From positions 682,001 to 746,000 of the forward strand of contig JAWKHH010000005.1 of NCBI GenBank assembly GCA_041394945.1: DNA of 64,000 nt, in the 5' to 3' direction. Below are positions 34,668 through 43,821 of this stretch, one piece after another. Each line of letters opens with the position of its first letter. Position 1 is the stretch's first letter. A program made the translations under genes and the position numbers. The notes beneath the pieces were generated by a model. The model was not told the origin of the DNA, did no database searches, and saw only the letters and a program-made list of their open reading frames with translations. Source of the stretch: Bryobacteraceae bacterium (GTDB taxonomy: Bacteria > Acidobacteriota > Terriglobia > Bryobacterales > Bryobacteraceae).

Positions 34668-36070
34668 GCCAGCAATTGCTGAATTATATTGCCGCCGACG
34701 TCGGTGAGCCGGAAGTCGCGCCCCTGGAAGCGGAACGTGAGCTTGGTGTGATCGATCCCGAGCAGGTGCAGCAGCGTCGCCTGATAGTCGTGAACGTGGA
34801 TGTTCTGCTCCGGGGAGAACCCGAGTTCGTCGGTGCCGCCCACCTGGATGCCTGGCTTGATGCCGCCTCCCGCCATGAACAGCGTGTAGGCGTCGATATG
34901 GTGGTTGCGGCCGATCTTGCCCTCGTCGCGCACCTCGCCCATCGGCGTACGGCCGAACTCACCGCCCCAGATCACCAGCGTCCGGTCGAGCAGGCCGCGC
35001 TGTTTCAGATCGGTGATCAACGCCGCCGTCGGCCTGTCGATCTCGGCGCAGACGTCGTCGAGCGGCTTGGTGATGTCGTTGTGGTGGTCCCAATCGGCGT
35101 GATAGAGCTGCACGAAGCGCACGCCGCGCTCCACCAGCCGCCGCGCGAGCAGGCAGTTATTCGCGAATGACGCCTTGCCGGGCTCGGCGCCGTACATTTC
35201 CATCGTCTTCTTCGATTCCTTGGAGAAGTCGATCAGTTCCGGCCCGCTGGTCTGCATCTTGAACGCCATCTCGTATTGGGAGATGCGCGTGTGGATCTCG
35301 GGGTCCTGCGTGTCCTGGTACAGCAGTTCGTTCAGGTCCTTGATCGCCTCGATCGTCTGCCGCTGCTGGTCTCCCTTCACCGACGGCGGCGTGGAGAGAT
35401 TCAGGATCGGGTCGCCGCTCGAACGGAACGGCACGCCCTGGTAGGCGGTCGGCAGGAAGCCGCTCGACCACAGCGCCGCGCCCCCGCGTGGACCGCGCGG
35501 GCCCGATTGCAGCACCACGAACCCCGGCAGGTCCTGCGATTCGCTGCCGATCCCGTACGTCACCCACGCGCCAATGCTCGGCCGACCCGGACGCACCGAA
35601 CCGGTGTTGATGAACAGCTTCGCCGGACCATGATTGAAATTGTCCGTCGAGAGCCCCTTGACGAACGTGATGTCGTCGGCGATCGAGGCGATATGGGGCA
35701 CCAACTCGGAAAACGTGAGCCCGTTCTGCCCATGGCGGGTAAACTTGCGCCGCGACGCCAGCAGTTTCGGCGGATCTTTGGCGAAGGTGTCCATGAACGC
35801 GAACCGCTTGCCCTTCAGTAGGGACTCAGGCGCTACCTTGCCGTCGTACTTTTCGAGCGCCGGCTTGTGGTCCCACATTTCGAGCTGGCTCGGGCCGCCG
35901 CACTGGAACAGATAAATGATGTGATCGATCTTGGCCGGATGGTGGAGGTTCTTGCCGAACGCGCCGCCGGCCACCAGTGACGCCAGCGCCGCCTTGCCCA
36001 CGCCGACACCGCAGTCACGGAAGAAATGGCGCCGTGTGCGCGCCCGGTCGAGTTGGTCTGTCAGGTTCAT
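34664..36070 (-). CDS. DUF1501 family protein, exported
   Basis: A 468-residue DUF1501 protein. The N-terminus has a twin-arginine signal (RTRRHFFRDCGVGVGKAALA). Conserved blocks are DHIIYLFQCGGPSQLEMWDH, HGPAKLFINTGSVRPGRPSI, WGGEFGRTPMGE and GRNHHIDAYTLFMAGGGIKPG, which place it in the alkaline-phosphatase-like DUF1501 group. It is translationally coupled upstream to the PSCyt1/DUF1549/DUF1553 gene (ATGA, 36067-36070), the typical planctomycete/acidobacterial pair, and downstream to the AlkD-like gene. Activity unproven; association with sulfated polymer degradation is inferred from families. Confidence 0.95.
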   Translation of the reverse strand: MNLTDQLDRARTRRHFFRDCGVGVGKAALASLVAGGAFGKNLHHPAKIDHIIYLFQCGGPSQLEMWDHKPALEKYDGKVAPESLLKGKRFAFMDTFAKDPPKLLASRRKFTRHGQNGLTFSELVPHIASIADDITFVKGLSTDNFNHGPAKLFINTGSVRPGRPSIGAWVTYGIGSESQDLPGFVVLQSGPRGPRGGAALWSSGFLPTAYQGVPFRSSGDPILNLSTPPSVKGDQQRQTIEAIKDLNELLYQDTQDPEIHTRISQYEMAFKMQTSGPELIDFSKESKKTMEMYGAEPGKASFANNCLLARRLVERGVRFVQLYHADWDHHNDITKPLDDVCAEIDRPTAALITDLKQRGLLDRTLVIWGGEFGRTPMGEVRDEGKIGRNHHIDAYTLFMAGGGIKPGIQVGGTDELGFSPEQNIHVHDYQATLLHLLGIDHTKLTFRFQGRDFRLTDVGGNIIQQLLA

Positions 36071-38379
36071 GGCCGTGTCACAAATTCATCCAGGTTCAAC
36101 AACACGCGTGAAACCGCCGCCCACGGATTCGACACTTTCGAATCCCGCTGGACGGCGAGGAACCGCAGCAGGCGTTCCTGCTCGGCCGGTCGCGGATCCC
36201 GATTGAGCGCCATCTCGTAGCCCGCCCGGAGCTTGGCGTCGTCGCCGCCGGATTCGGCCTCCATCCGCTTCGCCATCGCCTCGGCGAATTCCACCGAAGC
36301 CTCGTCGTTCAACTGCGTCAGCGCCTGCAGCGGCGTGTTCGAACGGACCCGGCGCGTGCATGTGACGGTGGAGTCCGGCGCGTCGAAAACGATCAGGGAC
36401 GGATGCGGCGCGGAGCGTTGGAAGAACGTGTACATTCCGCGGCGGTAGCGGTCCGGGCCTTCCGAGGTTTTCCATTCGCGCCGCACCTGCGTCACCTGGT
36501 AGACGCCGGCCGGCTGCGGCGGATAGACGCTCGGGCCCCCGATGTTCGGCGCGAACAGGCCGCTCGCGATCAGCGACGCGTCGCGCACGATCTCGGCCTC
36601 GAGCCGCAGGCGATTCTGCCGCGCGAGCAGCTTGTTCTCGGGATCGGCGGCTTTCAGATCCTCGCGCACGCCCGATGCCTGCCGGTACGCCGACGACAGA
36701 ACGATCGTCCGGTGCATCGCCTTCATGCTCCAGCCGGAGTCCATGAATTCCGAAGCCAGCCAGTCGAGCAGTTCCGGATGCGTCGGCTTGTCGCCCACGG
36801 TACCGAAGTCGTTCTCCGTGCCGACGAGCCCGGCGCCGAAGTAGCGCTGCCAAACGCGGTTCATCGTCACTCGCGGAGTGAGCGGGTTGCGTTTGTCGAC
36901 GAGCCACCGCGCGAAGTCCAGCCGCGTGGGTTTGTCGGGCGCGCCGGCGAGCCCTGGCAAAAAGGCCGGAACGCCGGGCTCCACGTTGCTGCCCTTGCGC
37001 GTGAAGTCGCCGCCAAGGTGAATGTAGCTCTGGCGCGGTGCAGCGAGTTCGCGCATCACGAGCGTCGAGGTCGCCTTGGGTGCGTGCTGGCGGAGGGTGC
37101 GAAGGTTGGACGTGCGCTCCTTCAGCCCGGGGTCTGTCTTCGCCGCGTCGCCGTTCAGCGCCTTCTTGTACGTGTCGAGTTCGGCTTCGAGCGCCGCAAC
37201 CTGCGCCTTGTGTGCGTCCCGCCGTGCGATCTGTTCGGGTGTCGCCAGGTCGAGGAACGGGCGGTTGAACTCCTTGCGGTCGGCTTCCTTGTCGACCTCG
37301 TCCACGTTGTTCAGGAAAGCGAACAACTGGTAGAACTCGCGCTGGGTGAACGGATCGTACTTGTGATCGTGGCAGCGCGCGCAGCCGACCGTGAGCCCGA
37401 GGAACACGCCGCCGGTTGTCTGTACACGATCGGCCACCGCCTCCACCCGATACTGTTCGAAATCGATGCCGCCCTCGTAGTTCGACGGCGTGTTGCGGTG
37501 GAACCCGGTGGCGATCTTCTGCTCAACGGTGGCGTTCGGAAGCAGGTCGCCTGCCATCTGCTCGATGACGAAGCGGTCGAACGGCATGTCTCGGTTGAGC
37601 GCCTGAATCACCCAGTCGCGATACGGCCAGATTTCGCGCGGCGCGTCGATAGTGTAGCCATCCGAATCGGCGTACCGCGCCAGGTCCAGCCAGTGGCGTC
37701 CCCAGCGCTCGCCGTAGTGTGGCGAGGCGAGCAGCTTCTCCACGACGCGCTCGTAGCCGCCGTCGCTCGTGTCGGCAAGAAAGGCGCTCGTTTCCTCGCG
37801 CGTCGGCGGGAGGCCGGTGAGGTCGAGATGCACGCGGCGCAGAAGCGTGCGCTTGTCGGCGTCTGCCGACATGGTCAACCCCTTTTCCTCGATTTTGGCG
37901 AGAATGAACCGGTCCACCGGGGTGCGCACGCGGGATTCCGCTCTCACCTTCGGCGGCTCCGGCCGCTTCACCGGCTGGAAGGCCCAGTGATCCGCGCCGG
38001 GGCGCTTCGCCTTGCGCATGGATTCAGGCATCGGGAAGCCCATCCCCACCCACTTCTCGATCGCCGCAATCTGCTCCGGCGCAAGTTTCTTGCCCGGCGG
38101 CATCTTGAGAGCGCCTTCCTGCTTCACCGCCGCGACGAGGTTCTCGGCGGCCGGTCCGCGGTTGCCGCCCTTTTGGATGAGTTCGAGCGATTGGAGACTG
38201 AGCCCGCTGGTCAGGTTCCGGTCGGAATGGCAGGCGAGGCAATTGGTGCGGAGAATCGGCCGGACCGTCGATTCAAAGAACGTCACACCGTCCACTGCGT
38301 CCTGGCCCGCTGCTGGGAGCGCCCCAAGGGCGAATATCGCGGCGGTTGCCCAGAATCCTCGCATCATACTGGCCACCAT
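36067..38379 (-). CDS. PSCyt1/DUF1549/DUF1553 domain protein
   Basis: A 770-residue exported protein. I use ATG 38379 (MVASMMRGFWATAAIFALGA); an ATG at 38367 preceded by GGTGG is equally good, and the open frame further upstream runs through two hairpins. After the signal, CLACH (C47, C50, H51) marks a PSCyt1 haem site. DUF1549 follows (DRFILAKIEEKGL, LTGLPPTREETSAFL, HYGERWGRHWLDLARYADSD), including a second haem-like CARCHDHKYDPF, and then DUF1553 (TRLDFARWLVDKRNPLTPRV, MNRVWQRYFGAGLV). It heads a three-gene operon with DUF1501 and AlkD-like proteins. Confidence 0.94.
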   Translation of the reverse strand: MVASMMRGFWATAAIFALGALPAAGQDAVDGVTFFESTVRPILRTNCLACHSDRNLTSGLSLQSLELIQKGGNRGPAAENLVAAVKQEGALKMPPGKKLAPEQIAAIEKWVGMGFPMPESMRKAKRPGADHWAFQPVKRPEPPKVRAESRVRTPVDRFILAKIEEKGLTMSADADKRTLLRRVHLDLTGLPPTREETSAFLADTSDGGYERVVEKLLASPHYGERWGRHWLDLARYADSDGYTIDAPREIWPYRDWVIQALNRDMPFDRFVIEQMAGDLLPNATVEQKIATGFHRNTPSNYEGGIDFEQYRVEAVADRVQTTGGVFLGLTVGCARCHDHKYDPFTQREFYQLFAFLNNVDEVDKEADRKEFNRPFLDLATPEQIARRDAHKAQVAALEAELDTYKKALNGDAAKTDPGLKERTSNLRTLRQHAPKATSTLVMRELAAPRQSYIHLGGDFTRKGSNVEPGVPAFLPGLAGAPDKPTRLDFARWLVDKRNPLTPRVTMNRVWQRYFGAGLVGTENDFGTVGDKPTHPELLDWLASEFMDSGWSMKAMHRTIVLSSAYRQASGVREDLKAADPENKLLARQNRLRLEAEIVRDASLIASGLFAPNIGGPSVYPPQPAGVYQVTQVRREWKTSEGPDRYRRGMYTFFQRSAPHPSLIVFDAPDSTVTCTRRVRSNTPLQALTQLNDEASVEFAEAMAKRMEAESGGDDAKLRAGYEMALNRDPRPAEQERLLRFLAVQRDSKVSNPWAAVSRVLLNLDEFVTRP

Positions 38380-38442
38380 TCTACATGACCGCGCATGGCG
38401 TCGAGTTTGGATATTGCCCGGTATCCGGACATCGCAAGCGGA

Positions 38443-38471
38443 GAGGCGCTGCCGGCTTTCCGCAGCGCCTC
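38443..38471. repeat. Perfect hairpin, 10-base stem
   Basis: GAGGCGCTGC and GCAGCGCCTC form a perfect ten-base stem around a nine-base loop in the 252-base gap upstream of the PSCyt1/DUF1549 gene. No T-run follows on either strand. It is 11 bases from a second hairpin, so the pair may be a bidirectional barrier to transcription or a repeat element. Confidence 0.55.
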
Positions 38472-38482
38472 CGGAGATTGCA

Positions 38483-38508
38483 CCGGCGCTCACCGCTGTG
38501 AGTGCCGG
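38483..38508. repeat. Hairpin, 11-base stem with one G-T pair
   Basis: CCGGCGCTCAC and GTGAGTGCCGG pair over 11 bases with one wobble and a four-base loop (CGCT). It lies next to the hairpin at 38443-38471, in front of the DUF1549/DUF1553 operon and beyond the end of the small gene at 38632. The surrounding bases hold no gene I can support. Confidence 0.55.
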
Positions 38509-38631
38509 CGATAGCAATCGCGCTCCCCCGGTAGATATGCCTTCGCACTCCGGTTCTCTTTGTTTCTTTGTTTGTTTTCCGGCTTCCTTTGGTACAACCC
38601 GCCGCCGGCCCGGAAAGTTCCGTGGGGGACC

Positions 38632-38988
38632 TCAGGCGCTGGCGCGCGAATCCTGCGAAACCTCTTCGTCATCGTCCGTGGCGGCCTGGAGTTCCACCTG
38701 TGCGGCGCGGCGAAGACGGTTCCGCTCCAGGTACTCGGAGAGTTTCAGCAGCGATGTCGCTCCGCGGTCGATCTCGCGTTGCACGGCCTTCTGATACCGC
38801 CGGAGAATCTCGCGCCGGTTTGAGTCGCGCAAATCGCACGATTCGATGTCCAGCAGAATCTCGATTTCCCACGGCCGGAACGTATTGCGATTCATATGTC
38901 CGCGCAGCAGATCAGCGATCAGACGGTTGAACTGCGCCAGGATCGCGTCCGTGTCGAGAGTGGGGTCCATGAGAGCTCGATCGCGCAT
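38632..38988 (-). CDS. Small conserved-looking protein of unknown function
   Basis: A 118-residue cytoplasmic protein. I start it at MRDRALMDPTLDTDAIL (38988); the open frame extends 26 codons further but without a good start context. It is mostly helical with the motif RNTFRPWEIEILLDIESCDL and then REILRRYQKAVQREIDRGAT and LLKLSEYLE. I have seen this NTFRPWE-type pattern in small hypothetical proteins of Acidobacteria, but no function is known to me. The C-terminus is acidic (ATDDDEEVSQDS). It lies 129 bases downstream of the ABC permease gene on the same strand. Confidence 0.7.
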   Translation of the reverse strand: MRDRALMDPTLDTDAILAQFNRLIADLLRGHMNRNTFRPWEIEILLDIESCDLRDSNRREILRRYQKAVQREIDRGATSLLKLSEYLERNRLRRAAQVELQAATDDDEEVSQDSRASA

Positions 38989-39117
38989 TGGCTTTCCAAG
39001 GTCTCTATCGGACGCCTCACCGCAAACCTTGAGGTTCGAGACGCCAAAACACCACCTTGCGGCCACTGTTTCACGGTGTACTACACCCGTCCTCGCTATG
39101 CCGCGCCACCACGCGTC

Positions 39118-40686
39118 CTAGTCGATCTCGATGTACAGAACCGTCCCCCGCCGCGGCGCCGCCAGGCTGGCCAGATATGCCTGAATCGCCGCCGCCATGC
39201 TCCCCGCGTTGCGTCCGCCGCACCAGGCGGCAAAGCCCGCCAGCAGCACGGACGCCACCGCCACCGCCGGGCGTGAGCGGAAGAGAACGAAGTGCTGGCC
39301 CGCCGCGCACGCCCCGCCGAGGATCATCGCGCCCAGCATCGCCGCCATCAGCCACGGCGAGGCGGACTCTTTCGGCGGGTGCCCGAACGGCAGTCCGTCC
39401 ACCAATGCCAGCGACACACTCACGTACGCCGAAGAAAAGGCGAGACTGAAGCCCGCGAATAGCAACCCGTCCGCCGCGCCCCATCGCCATACCATCAGCG
39501 GGAGCAGGATGAGGTGGGGCGATACCGAGAGCAGCGTCCACAGACTCAGGCCCGCTCCCCGGGCAAACGGCCCCAGCGCCCCGGGCGGGGCCAGTTGGAA
39601 CAGCCAGACGGCCTGGTGGTTCGATCCACCCTTGATGTTGGGACATAGGCTGAGCGCCATGACTCCCAGCAGGTGAGGGAACCCGTGCGCGGCGCTGAAA
39701 ACGCGGCCGAACGGTGTCCCGGCCGAGCCGAACGTCATCATCATGATCAACAGCGGCAGCAGGGAGACCAACTGCCGCCGGAACTGCCAATCCCGCGCCG
39801 CCAGCTTCGTGACGTATGCGAATCCTGCGCCCGCGGCCGGACCGCCGGCCCAGCGATCCGCCAGATGCCGCGGGATCGTGAAGAGCCGCCAGCGCCGCTC
39901 CGGCCCGCGCCGTGACGATCCGCCTTGAATCAGCGCCGCGGCGCGCATCAGGTAGTCCACCGATAGGGACCGGAGCCCCCCGGCGACGGCGGCCAGCGCG
40001 AACGCCGCGATCGCGATCCGGGTCGTCCTGCTGGTGGGGAGTTCCGTGGCGGTCAGCACCTTCAAGAGAGGAAACTGCGGCATGAACAGAAAAAACGCGA
40101 GTCCGGACAAAACCTGGGCGCCCGCCTTCATCCGCGCCGGCGGCAGAAACCGCATCAGCCACCCGAACAGCGCGCAGCAACCAAGCGCGACGGCGAACCC
40201 GGCCGTTAGCACCGCCGCCATATGCCAGGCCGGGTACCAGACGGCGGCGCCCGGAACAACCAGCCCGGCCAGACAAGGGACCGCGTTCAGCGATCCGGCC
40301 GCGTAGAGCACAATGCGCGCCAGGTGCGTGAGCTTGGCCGCGGTGTAGGTGGCGCCGTCGATCGGCTGGTGCACCAGCACGAGCGCTTCTTCGGGGTTGA
40401 CGAGCGTGTTGGCGGTCTCGGCGATCAGCACGGCCATCAGCAGGAAGGCGGTGAAGAAGAGGAAGGCCGCCAGATAGGAGCCCACGTTGTCCTGCATAAG
40501 ACCGTTGAGCGCCGCCATTGCGGCCCCGATGAAAAAGTTGAAGGCGGCCATCATCCACAGGCCGCCCTGGTTGAAGCCGAGGTGCTGGTTGAGCGTCTCC
40601 TGGCGCCTGCTGAGCGTGTGGAAGAGCGCGGTGAGGATACGGTAGCGGACGGGGTCGATGCCCAGGCGCGCGAGGAGCGGGTTCAT
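39118..40686 (-). CDS. ABC transporter permease, large uncharacterised type
   Basis: A 522-residue membrane protein with roughly twelve hydrophobic segments. It is probably the permease for the ATPase encoded just upstream, whose stop it overlaps by four bases (ATGA). Segments include LWMMAAFNFFIGAAMAAL, YLAAFLFFTAFLLMAVLIAE and LVSLLPLLIMMMTFGSAG. The early part, with an EALVLVHQPIDGATYTAAKL loop, resembles the putative ABC-exporter permeases found with COG1131 ATPases rather than a characterised importer. Substrate unknown. Confidence 0.82.
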   Translation of the reverse strand: MNPLLARLGIDPVRYRILTALFHTLSRRQETLNQHLGFNQGGLWMMAAFNFFIGAAMAALNGLMQDNVGSYLAAFLFFTAFLLMAVLIAETANTLVNPEEALVLVHQPIDGATYTAAKLTHLARIVLYAAGSLNAVPCLAGLVVPGAAVWYPAWHMAAVLTAGFAVALGCCALFGWLMRFLPPARMKAGAQVLSGLAFFLFMPQFPLLKVLTATELPTSRTTRIAIAAFALAAVAGGLRSLSVDYLMRAAALIQGGSSRRGPERRWRLFTIPRHLADRWAGGPAAGAGFAYVTKLAARDWQFRRQLVSLLPLLIMMMTFGSAGTPFGRVFSAAHGFPHLLGVMALSLCPNIKGGSNHQAVWLFQLAPPGALGPFARGAGLSLWTLLSVSPHLILLPLMVWRWGAADGLLFAGFSLAFSSAYVSVSLALVDGLPFGHPPKESASPWLMAAMLGAMILGGACAAGQHFVLFRSRPAVAVASVLLAGFAAWCGGRNAGSMAAAIQAYLASLAAPRRGTVLYIEID

Positions 40687-41462
40687 CCGAGCTTGTCCAC
40701 GATGCGCGCCACTCCGGGGTCGACATCAATGCTGCCTGTCAGCGCGCGGAATGCGCCTTCGAGCGACGGCTGGCCGGTGTCCCGCTGGAGGGCTTCCACC
40801 GTACCGTTGGCGAGCAGCCGCCCGCCGTGAATCACTAGAACCCGGTGGCAGATCTTCTCGACGACGTCGAGCACGTGAGAGCTGTAGATGACGGTTTTGC
40901 CGCGGGCCGCCAGCGCCGCGATCAGGTCCTTCACGAGCACCGCGGCGTGGACGTCGAGACCGGTGAGCGGCTCGTCGAGCAGGATCAGTTCCGGATCGTG
41001 CAGCAGCGCCGCGGCGATCAGCACCTTCTGCCGCATTCCCTTCGAATAGCTGTCGAGCCGGGCGTCGCCTTCGGCGGCGAGGCCGAACGTCTCGAGCATG
41101 GTGGCGATGCGCTCCGAGAGGATTCCTTCCGTAACGCCGTGCAGGCGCCCCGACAATTCGAGAAACTCCCGGCCGGTGAGCGTCTCAAACAGCGCGCCGG
41201 TCTCCGGAACATAGCCGATCTTCTGCTTCACGTAGAGGCTGCGCTCCGGCAGAGGCAGCCCGGTGACGCGCACCGATCCGCCTCCGGCAGGTTGGATGCC
41301 GCAGAGGATCTTGAGCGTGGTGCTCTTTCCGGCGCCGTTCCGGCCGAGGAGCCCGACGATTTCGCCCCGCCCGATTGAGAAAGTGATGCCATGCAGCACC
41401 GGGGCGCGGTCGTAAGCGAAGGTAACGTCGCTAAGTTCGACGGCTTGCGTCGGATTCGTCAT
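40683..41462 (-). CDS. ABC transporter ATP-binding protein
   Basis: A 259-residue ATPase of the CcmA/NatA-like (COG1131) exporter class. ATG at 41462 is chosen because the open frame upstream is low-complexity and lacks homology. Walker A is GLLGRNGAGKSTTLKIL, the Q-loop follows in KIGYVPE, the signature is LDSYSKGMRQKVLIAAALL (SKGMRQ variant of LSGGQ), and Walker B is PELILLDEPLTGLD, with the H-loop in TVIYSSHVLD. It is coupled by a four-base overlap to the permease gene. Together they form a two-component exporter; the cargo is unknown. Confidence 0.95.
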   Translation of the reverse strand: MTNPTQAVELSDVTFAYDRAPVLHGITFSIGRGEIVGLLGRNGAGKSTTLKILCGIQPAGGGSVRVTGLPLPERSLYVKQKIGYVPETGALFETLTGREFLELSGRLHGVTEGILSERIATMLETFGLAAEGDARLDSYSKGMRQKVLIAAALLHDPELILLDEPLTGLDVHAAVLVKDLIAALAARGKTVIYSSHVLDVVEKICHRVLVIHGGRLLANGTVEALQRDTGQPSLEGAFRALTGSIDVDPGVARIVDKLG

Positions 41463-41517
41463 ATTCTGTGGAGAATTGTAGCTTGCCGCGCCGGCGCCGG
41501 AGCGCGTCCATGCGAAA

Positions 41518-42993
41518 ATGCTCGCTATGCGATCCACCCTGCCCCGGCTTGCCGCGATCGGCTGCGCGTTCGCTCTGAGCGCCCTGCCGAGCGCTCTGTC
41601 CGACGATCTCGCCGCCCGCCGCGCCCGCGCGATGGAAGCGCTCGGGCCGAAGACGCTCCTACTCATTCAGGCCGCGCCGGAACGGACTTACTCGCTCGAT
41701 ATCGACTACGAGTATCGTCAGGATAGTAACTTCTACTATCTAACTGGAATCGAGCAGCCCGCCTCGACGCTCGTGCTCATGCCCGGCAACCAAGGCCGCC
41801 GCGAGTTTCTGTTCGTGCGGGAAAAGGATCCCGTCGCCGAACACTGGACCGGCCGCCGCGCCACGCCCGAACAAGCCGCCGCCCGCTCCGGCGTCCCGGC
41901 GGTTCTTGCCAACGCCGAACTCGACAAGTTTCTCGAGGCAGTCCTCTCCGGACGCCCCTACCGCAAGGATCGGCGCGACCCGCGGCCGCCCGACTTCGAC
42001 GCCTTCCTCAACGCCGTCGCCGCCGGTGACGCCCGTCTCGCCGTCGTCTACGACACGCCGTCGAAGATCGCGGACCCCGTCAACCCCATCCTCGAGTACG
42101 CCAACCGCCTCCGTGACCGCTTTCCCGGCATCGCCGTGATCAACGCCGCGCCTCTCATCCACAGCCTTCGCCTCACCAAGACTCCGTATGAACGCGGCGT
42201 GCTCACCCGCAGCGTCGAGATCTCCTCGGAAGCCCACGTCGCCGGCATGCGCGCGGCCCGCCCCGGCGCCCACGAGTACGCCGTGAAGGCGGCCATCGAG
42301 CAGGTTTATCGCGACCGCGGCGCGCTCGGCTGGGGCTACCCGTCGATCACCGGCAGCGGTCCGAACGCCACCATCCTGCACTACGCGCAGGCCGGCCGCC
42401 GCATGGATTCCGGCGACCTCATGCTCGTCGATGCGGCGGCGAACTTCGAATACTACACCGGCGACATCACCCGCACCTACCCGGTGAACGGCAAGTTCAG
42501 CCCCGCCCAGCGCGACATTTACGAAATTGTTCTCGATGCCCAGAATCAGGCCATCAGAGTCGCCCGGGCCGGCGCGCTGCCGCTCGACGTACATCGCAAG
42601 ACCGTCGACGTGATCAAGGCCGGCCTGCTCCGCCTCGGCCTCATCACGGACGCCTCCGGCGATCAGTACAAGACCTGGTATTCGCACGGATCGGTCCACT
42701 ACCTCGGTATCGATGTTCACGACGTCGGCGACGCCGATACCCCGCTCGCGCCCGGCCAGGCTTTCGTGATCGAGCCGGGCATCTACATCCGCGAAGAAGG
42801 CCTCGACGCGCTCGAAAAGACGAAGGAGAACCTGGCGATGATCGAGCAGGTCCGCCCGGCGTTCGAAAAATACCGCGGCATCGGTATCCGCATTGAGGAT
42901 TCGTTCCTGCTCACCGAAACCGGACTCGAGCACCTTTCGGCGAAGGTGCCGCGAACCATTCCCGAAGTCGAGGGATTCCTCAGCCGCCGCTGA
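41518..42993 (+). CDS. Aminopeptidase P family (M24B) metallopeptidase, exported
   Basis: A 491-residue Xaa-Pro aminopeptidase-like enzyme with a signal peptide (PRLAAIGCAFALSALPSALS); a second ATG at 41527 would keep it. The N-terminal creatinase-like domain includes RQDSNFYYLTGIEQPAS. The catalytic domain shows all five metal ligands in order: two Asp (LMLVDAAANFEYYTGDITRT), His (HYLGIDVHDVGD), Glu (VIEPGIYIREEG) and Glu (GIRIEDSFLLTETG). It should cleave the N-terminal residue ahead of proline, using two divalent metals, in the periplasm. It is divergent from the ABC transporter operon. Confidence 0.95.
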   Translation: MLAMRSTLPRLAAIGCAFALSALPSALSDDLAARRARAMEALGPKTLLLIQAAPERTYSLDIDYEYRQDSNFYYLTGIEQPASTLVLMPGNQGRREFLFVREKDPVAEHWTGRRATPEQAAARSGVPAVLANAELDKFLEAVLSGRPYRKDRRDPRPPDFDAFLNAVAAGDARLAVVYDTPSKIADPVNPILEYANRLRDRFPGIAVINAAPLIHSLRLTKTPYERGVLTRSVEISSEAHVAGMRAARPGAHEYAVKAAIEQVYRDRGALGWGYPSITGSGPNATILHYAQAGRRMDSGDLMLVDAAANFEYYTGDITRTYPVNGKFSPAQRDIYEIVLDAQNQAIRVARAGALPLDVHRKTVDVIKAGLLRLGLITDASGDQYKTWYSHGSVHYLGIDVHDVGDADTPLAPGQAFVIEPGIYIREEGLDALEKTKENLAMIEQVRPAFEKYRGIGIRIEDSFLLTETGLEHLSAKVPRTIPEVEGFLSRR

Positions 42994-43002
42994 GGCCTGC
43001 GC

Positions 43003-43683
43003 TCAGCGCTTGAAGAACCACAGCCAGAAGTACTGCCCGCCGGCGCCGTGCCGGTAGCGCGGCTCGAAACCGCATTTCTCCGCCAGTTCCACCGCCTGGG
43101 CATCCGAATACGGCACGCCGAGCCAAGTGTCGTCGGGAGGTGTCTCCATCGTCGCGTCGCCCTGCACCTGGAACTTGAACAGCCCGCCGGGACGCAGCAG
43201 CCGGTTCACTTCCCGCACATAGCTCTCGATCACCGCCCGGCTCGGGATGTGCTGGAAGACGATCGTCGAGAAGGCGAAGTCCACCTGGATATCGCCGAGC
43301 ACGGCAAGGTCGGCGCCGCTGTTCTGGTGGACGTGGGCGCCGGGATAATCGGCGAGCGCCCGCCGCGCCTGGTCCACCATTTCGCTGCTGATATCCACCG
43401 CGTACACCTCGCCGAACAGCCGCGCCAGCGCCCGGGTCACGCGTCCGGCGCCGCAGCCGATTTCGAGCACCCGCATCTGCTTGGGGTCCTTGCCTTGACA
43501 GATGTTGGTCATGTCGGTAAGGATCTCTTCGGCGACGGTGCGCTCTCCGGAGGCGAAGAAGTCGTCGTCGGTCCAGGCTTCTTTCTCCGTGTTCACGTAG
43601 TGACGCGCGTTTTCGCGCGCCCGTTCGTCCCACTCCCGTCTCATCTTTTCGATTGTTCGTTCCAGTTGCGGCTGCGAGGGCAT
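43003..43683 (-). CDS. Class I SAM-dependent methyltransferase
   Basis: A 226-residue methyltransferase. Motif I is VLEIGCGAGRVTRALA, followed by VYAVDISSEMVDQARRAL and HVHQNSGADL, DFAFSTIVFQHIP and LLRPGGLFKFQVQGD, the usual order for the methyltransferase 11/25 fold. A helical N-terminal extension (EKMRREWDERARENARHYVN) precedes it. The gene is convergent with aminopeptidase P and separated from tRNA-Ala by 62 bases. Methyl acceptor unknown. Confidence 0.92.
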   Translation of the reverse strand: MPSQPQLERTIEKMRREWDERARENARHYVNTEKEAWTDDDFFASGERTVAEEILTDMTNICQGKDPKQMRVLEIGCGAGRVTRALARLFGEVYAVDISSEMVDQARRALADYPGAHVHQNSGADLAVLGDIQVDFAFSTIVFQHIPSRAVIESYVREVNRLLRPGGLFKFQVQGDATMETPPDDTWLGVPYSDAQAVELAEKCGFEPRYRHGAGGQYFWLWFFKR

Positions 43684-43745
43684 CTGAAATCAGATTGTCT
43701 CATGATAAGATTAGTTTCAGGACTGGTGGCGGTCCTGATTCCTGT

Positions 43746-43821
43746 GGGCGGCTAGCTCAGCTGGGAGAGCACCACGTTCGCAACGTGGGGGTCGTGGGTT
43801 CGAATCCCATGCCGTCCACCA
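43746..43821 (+). tRNA. tRNA-Ala (anticodon CGC)
   Basis: A 76-base cloverleaf with encoded CCA. The acceptor stem GGGCGGC / GCCGTCC contains the G3-U70 wobble that marks alanine tRNA. The D arm is GCTC...GAGC, the anticodon stem CCACG / CGTGG encloses TTCGCAA with anticodon CGC (reads GCG), and the T arm is GTGGG TTCGAAT CCCAT. No introns or unusual bases are visible. Confidence 0.97.

Noticed and set aside
36403..38388. Long plus-strand open frame opposite the DUF1549/DUF1553 gene
   Set aside because: The minus-strand protein has signal, haem motifs and known domains; the opposite frame is basic and featureless.
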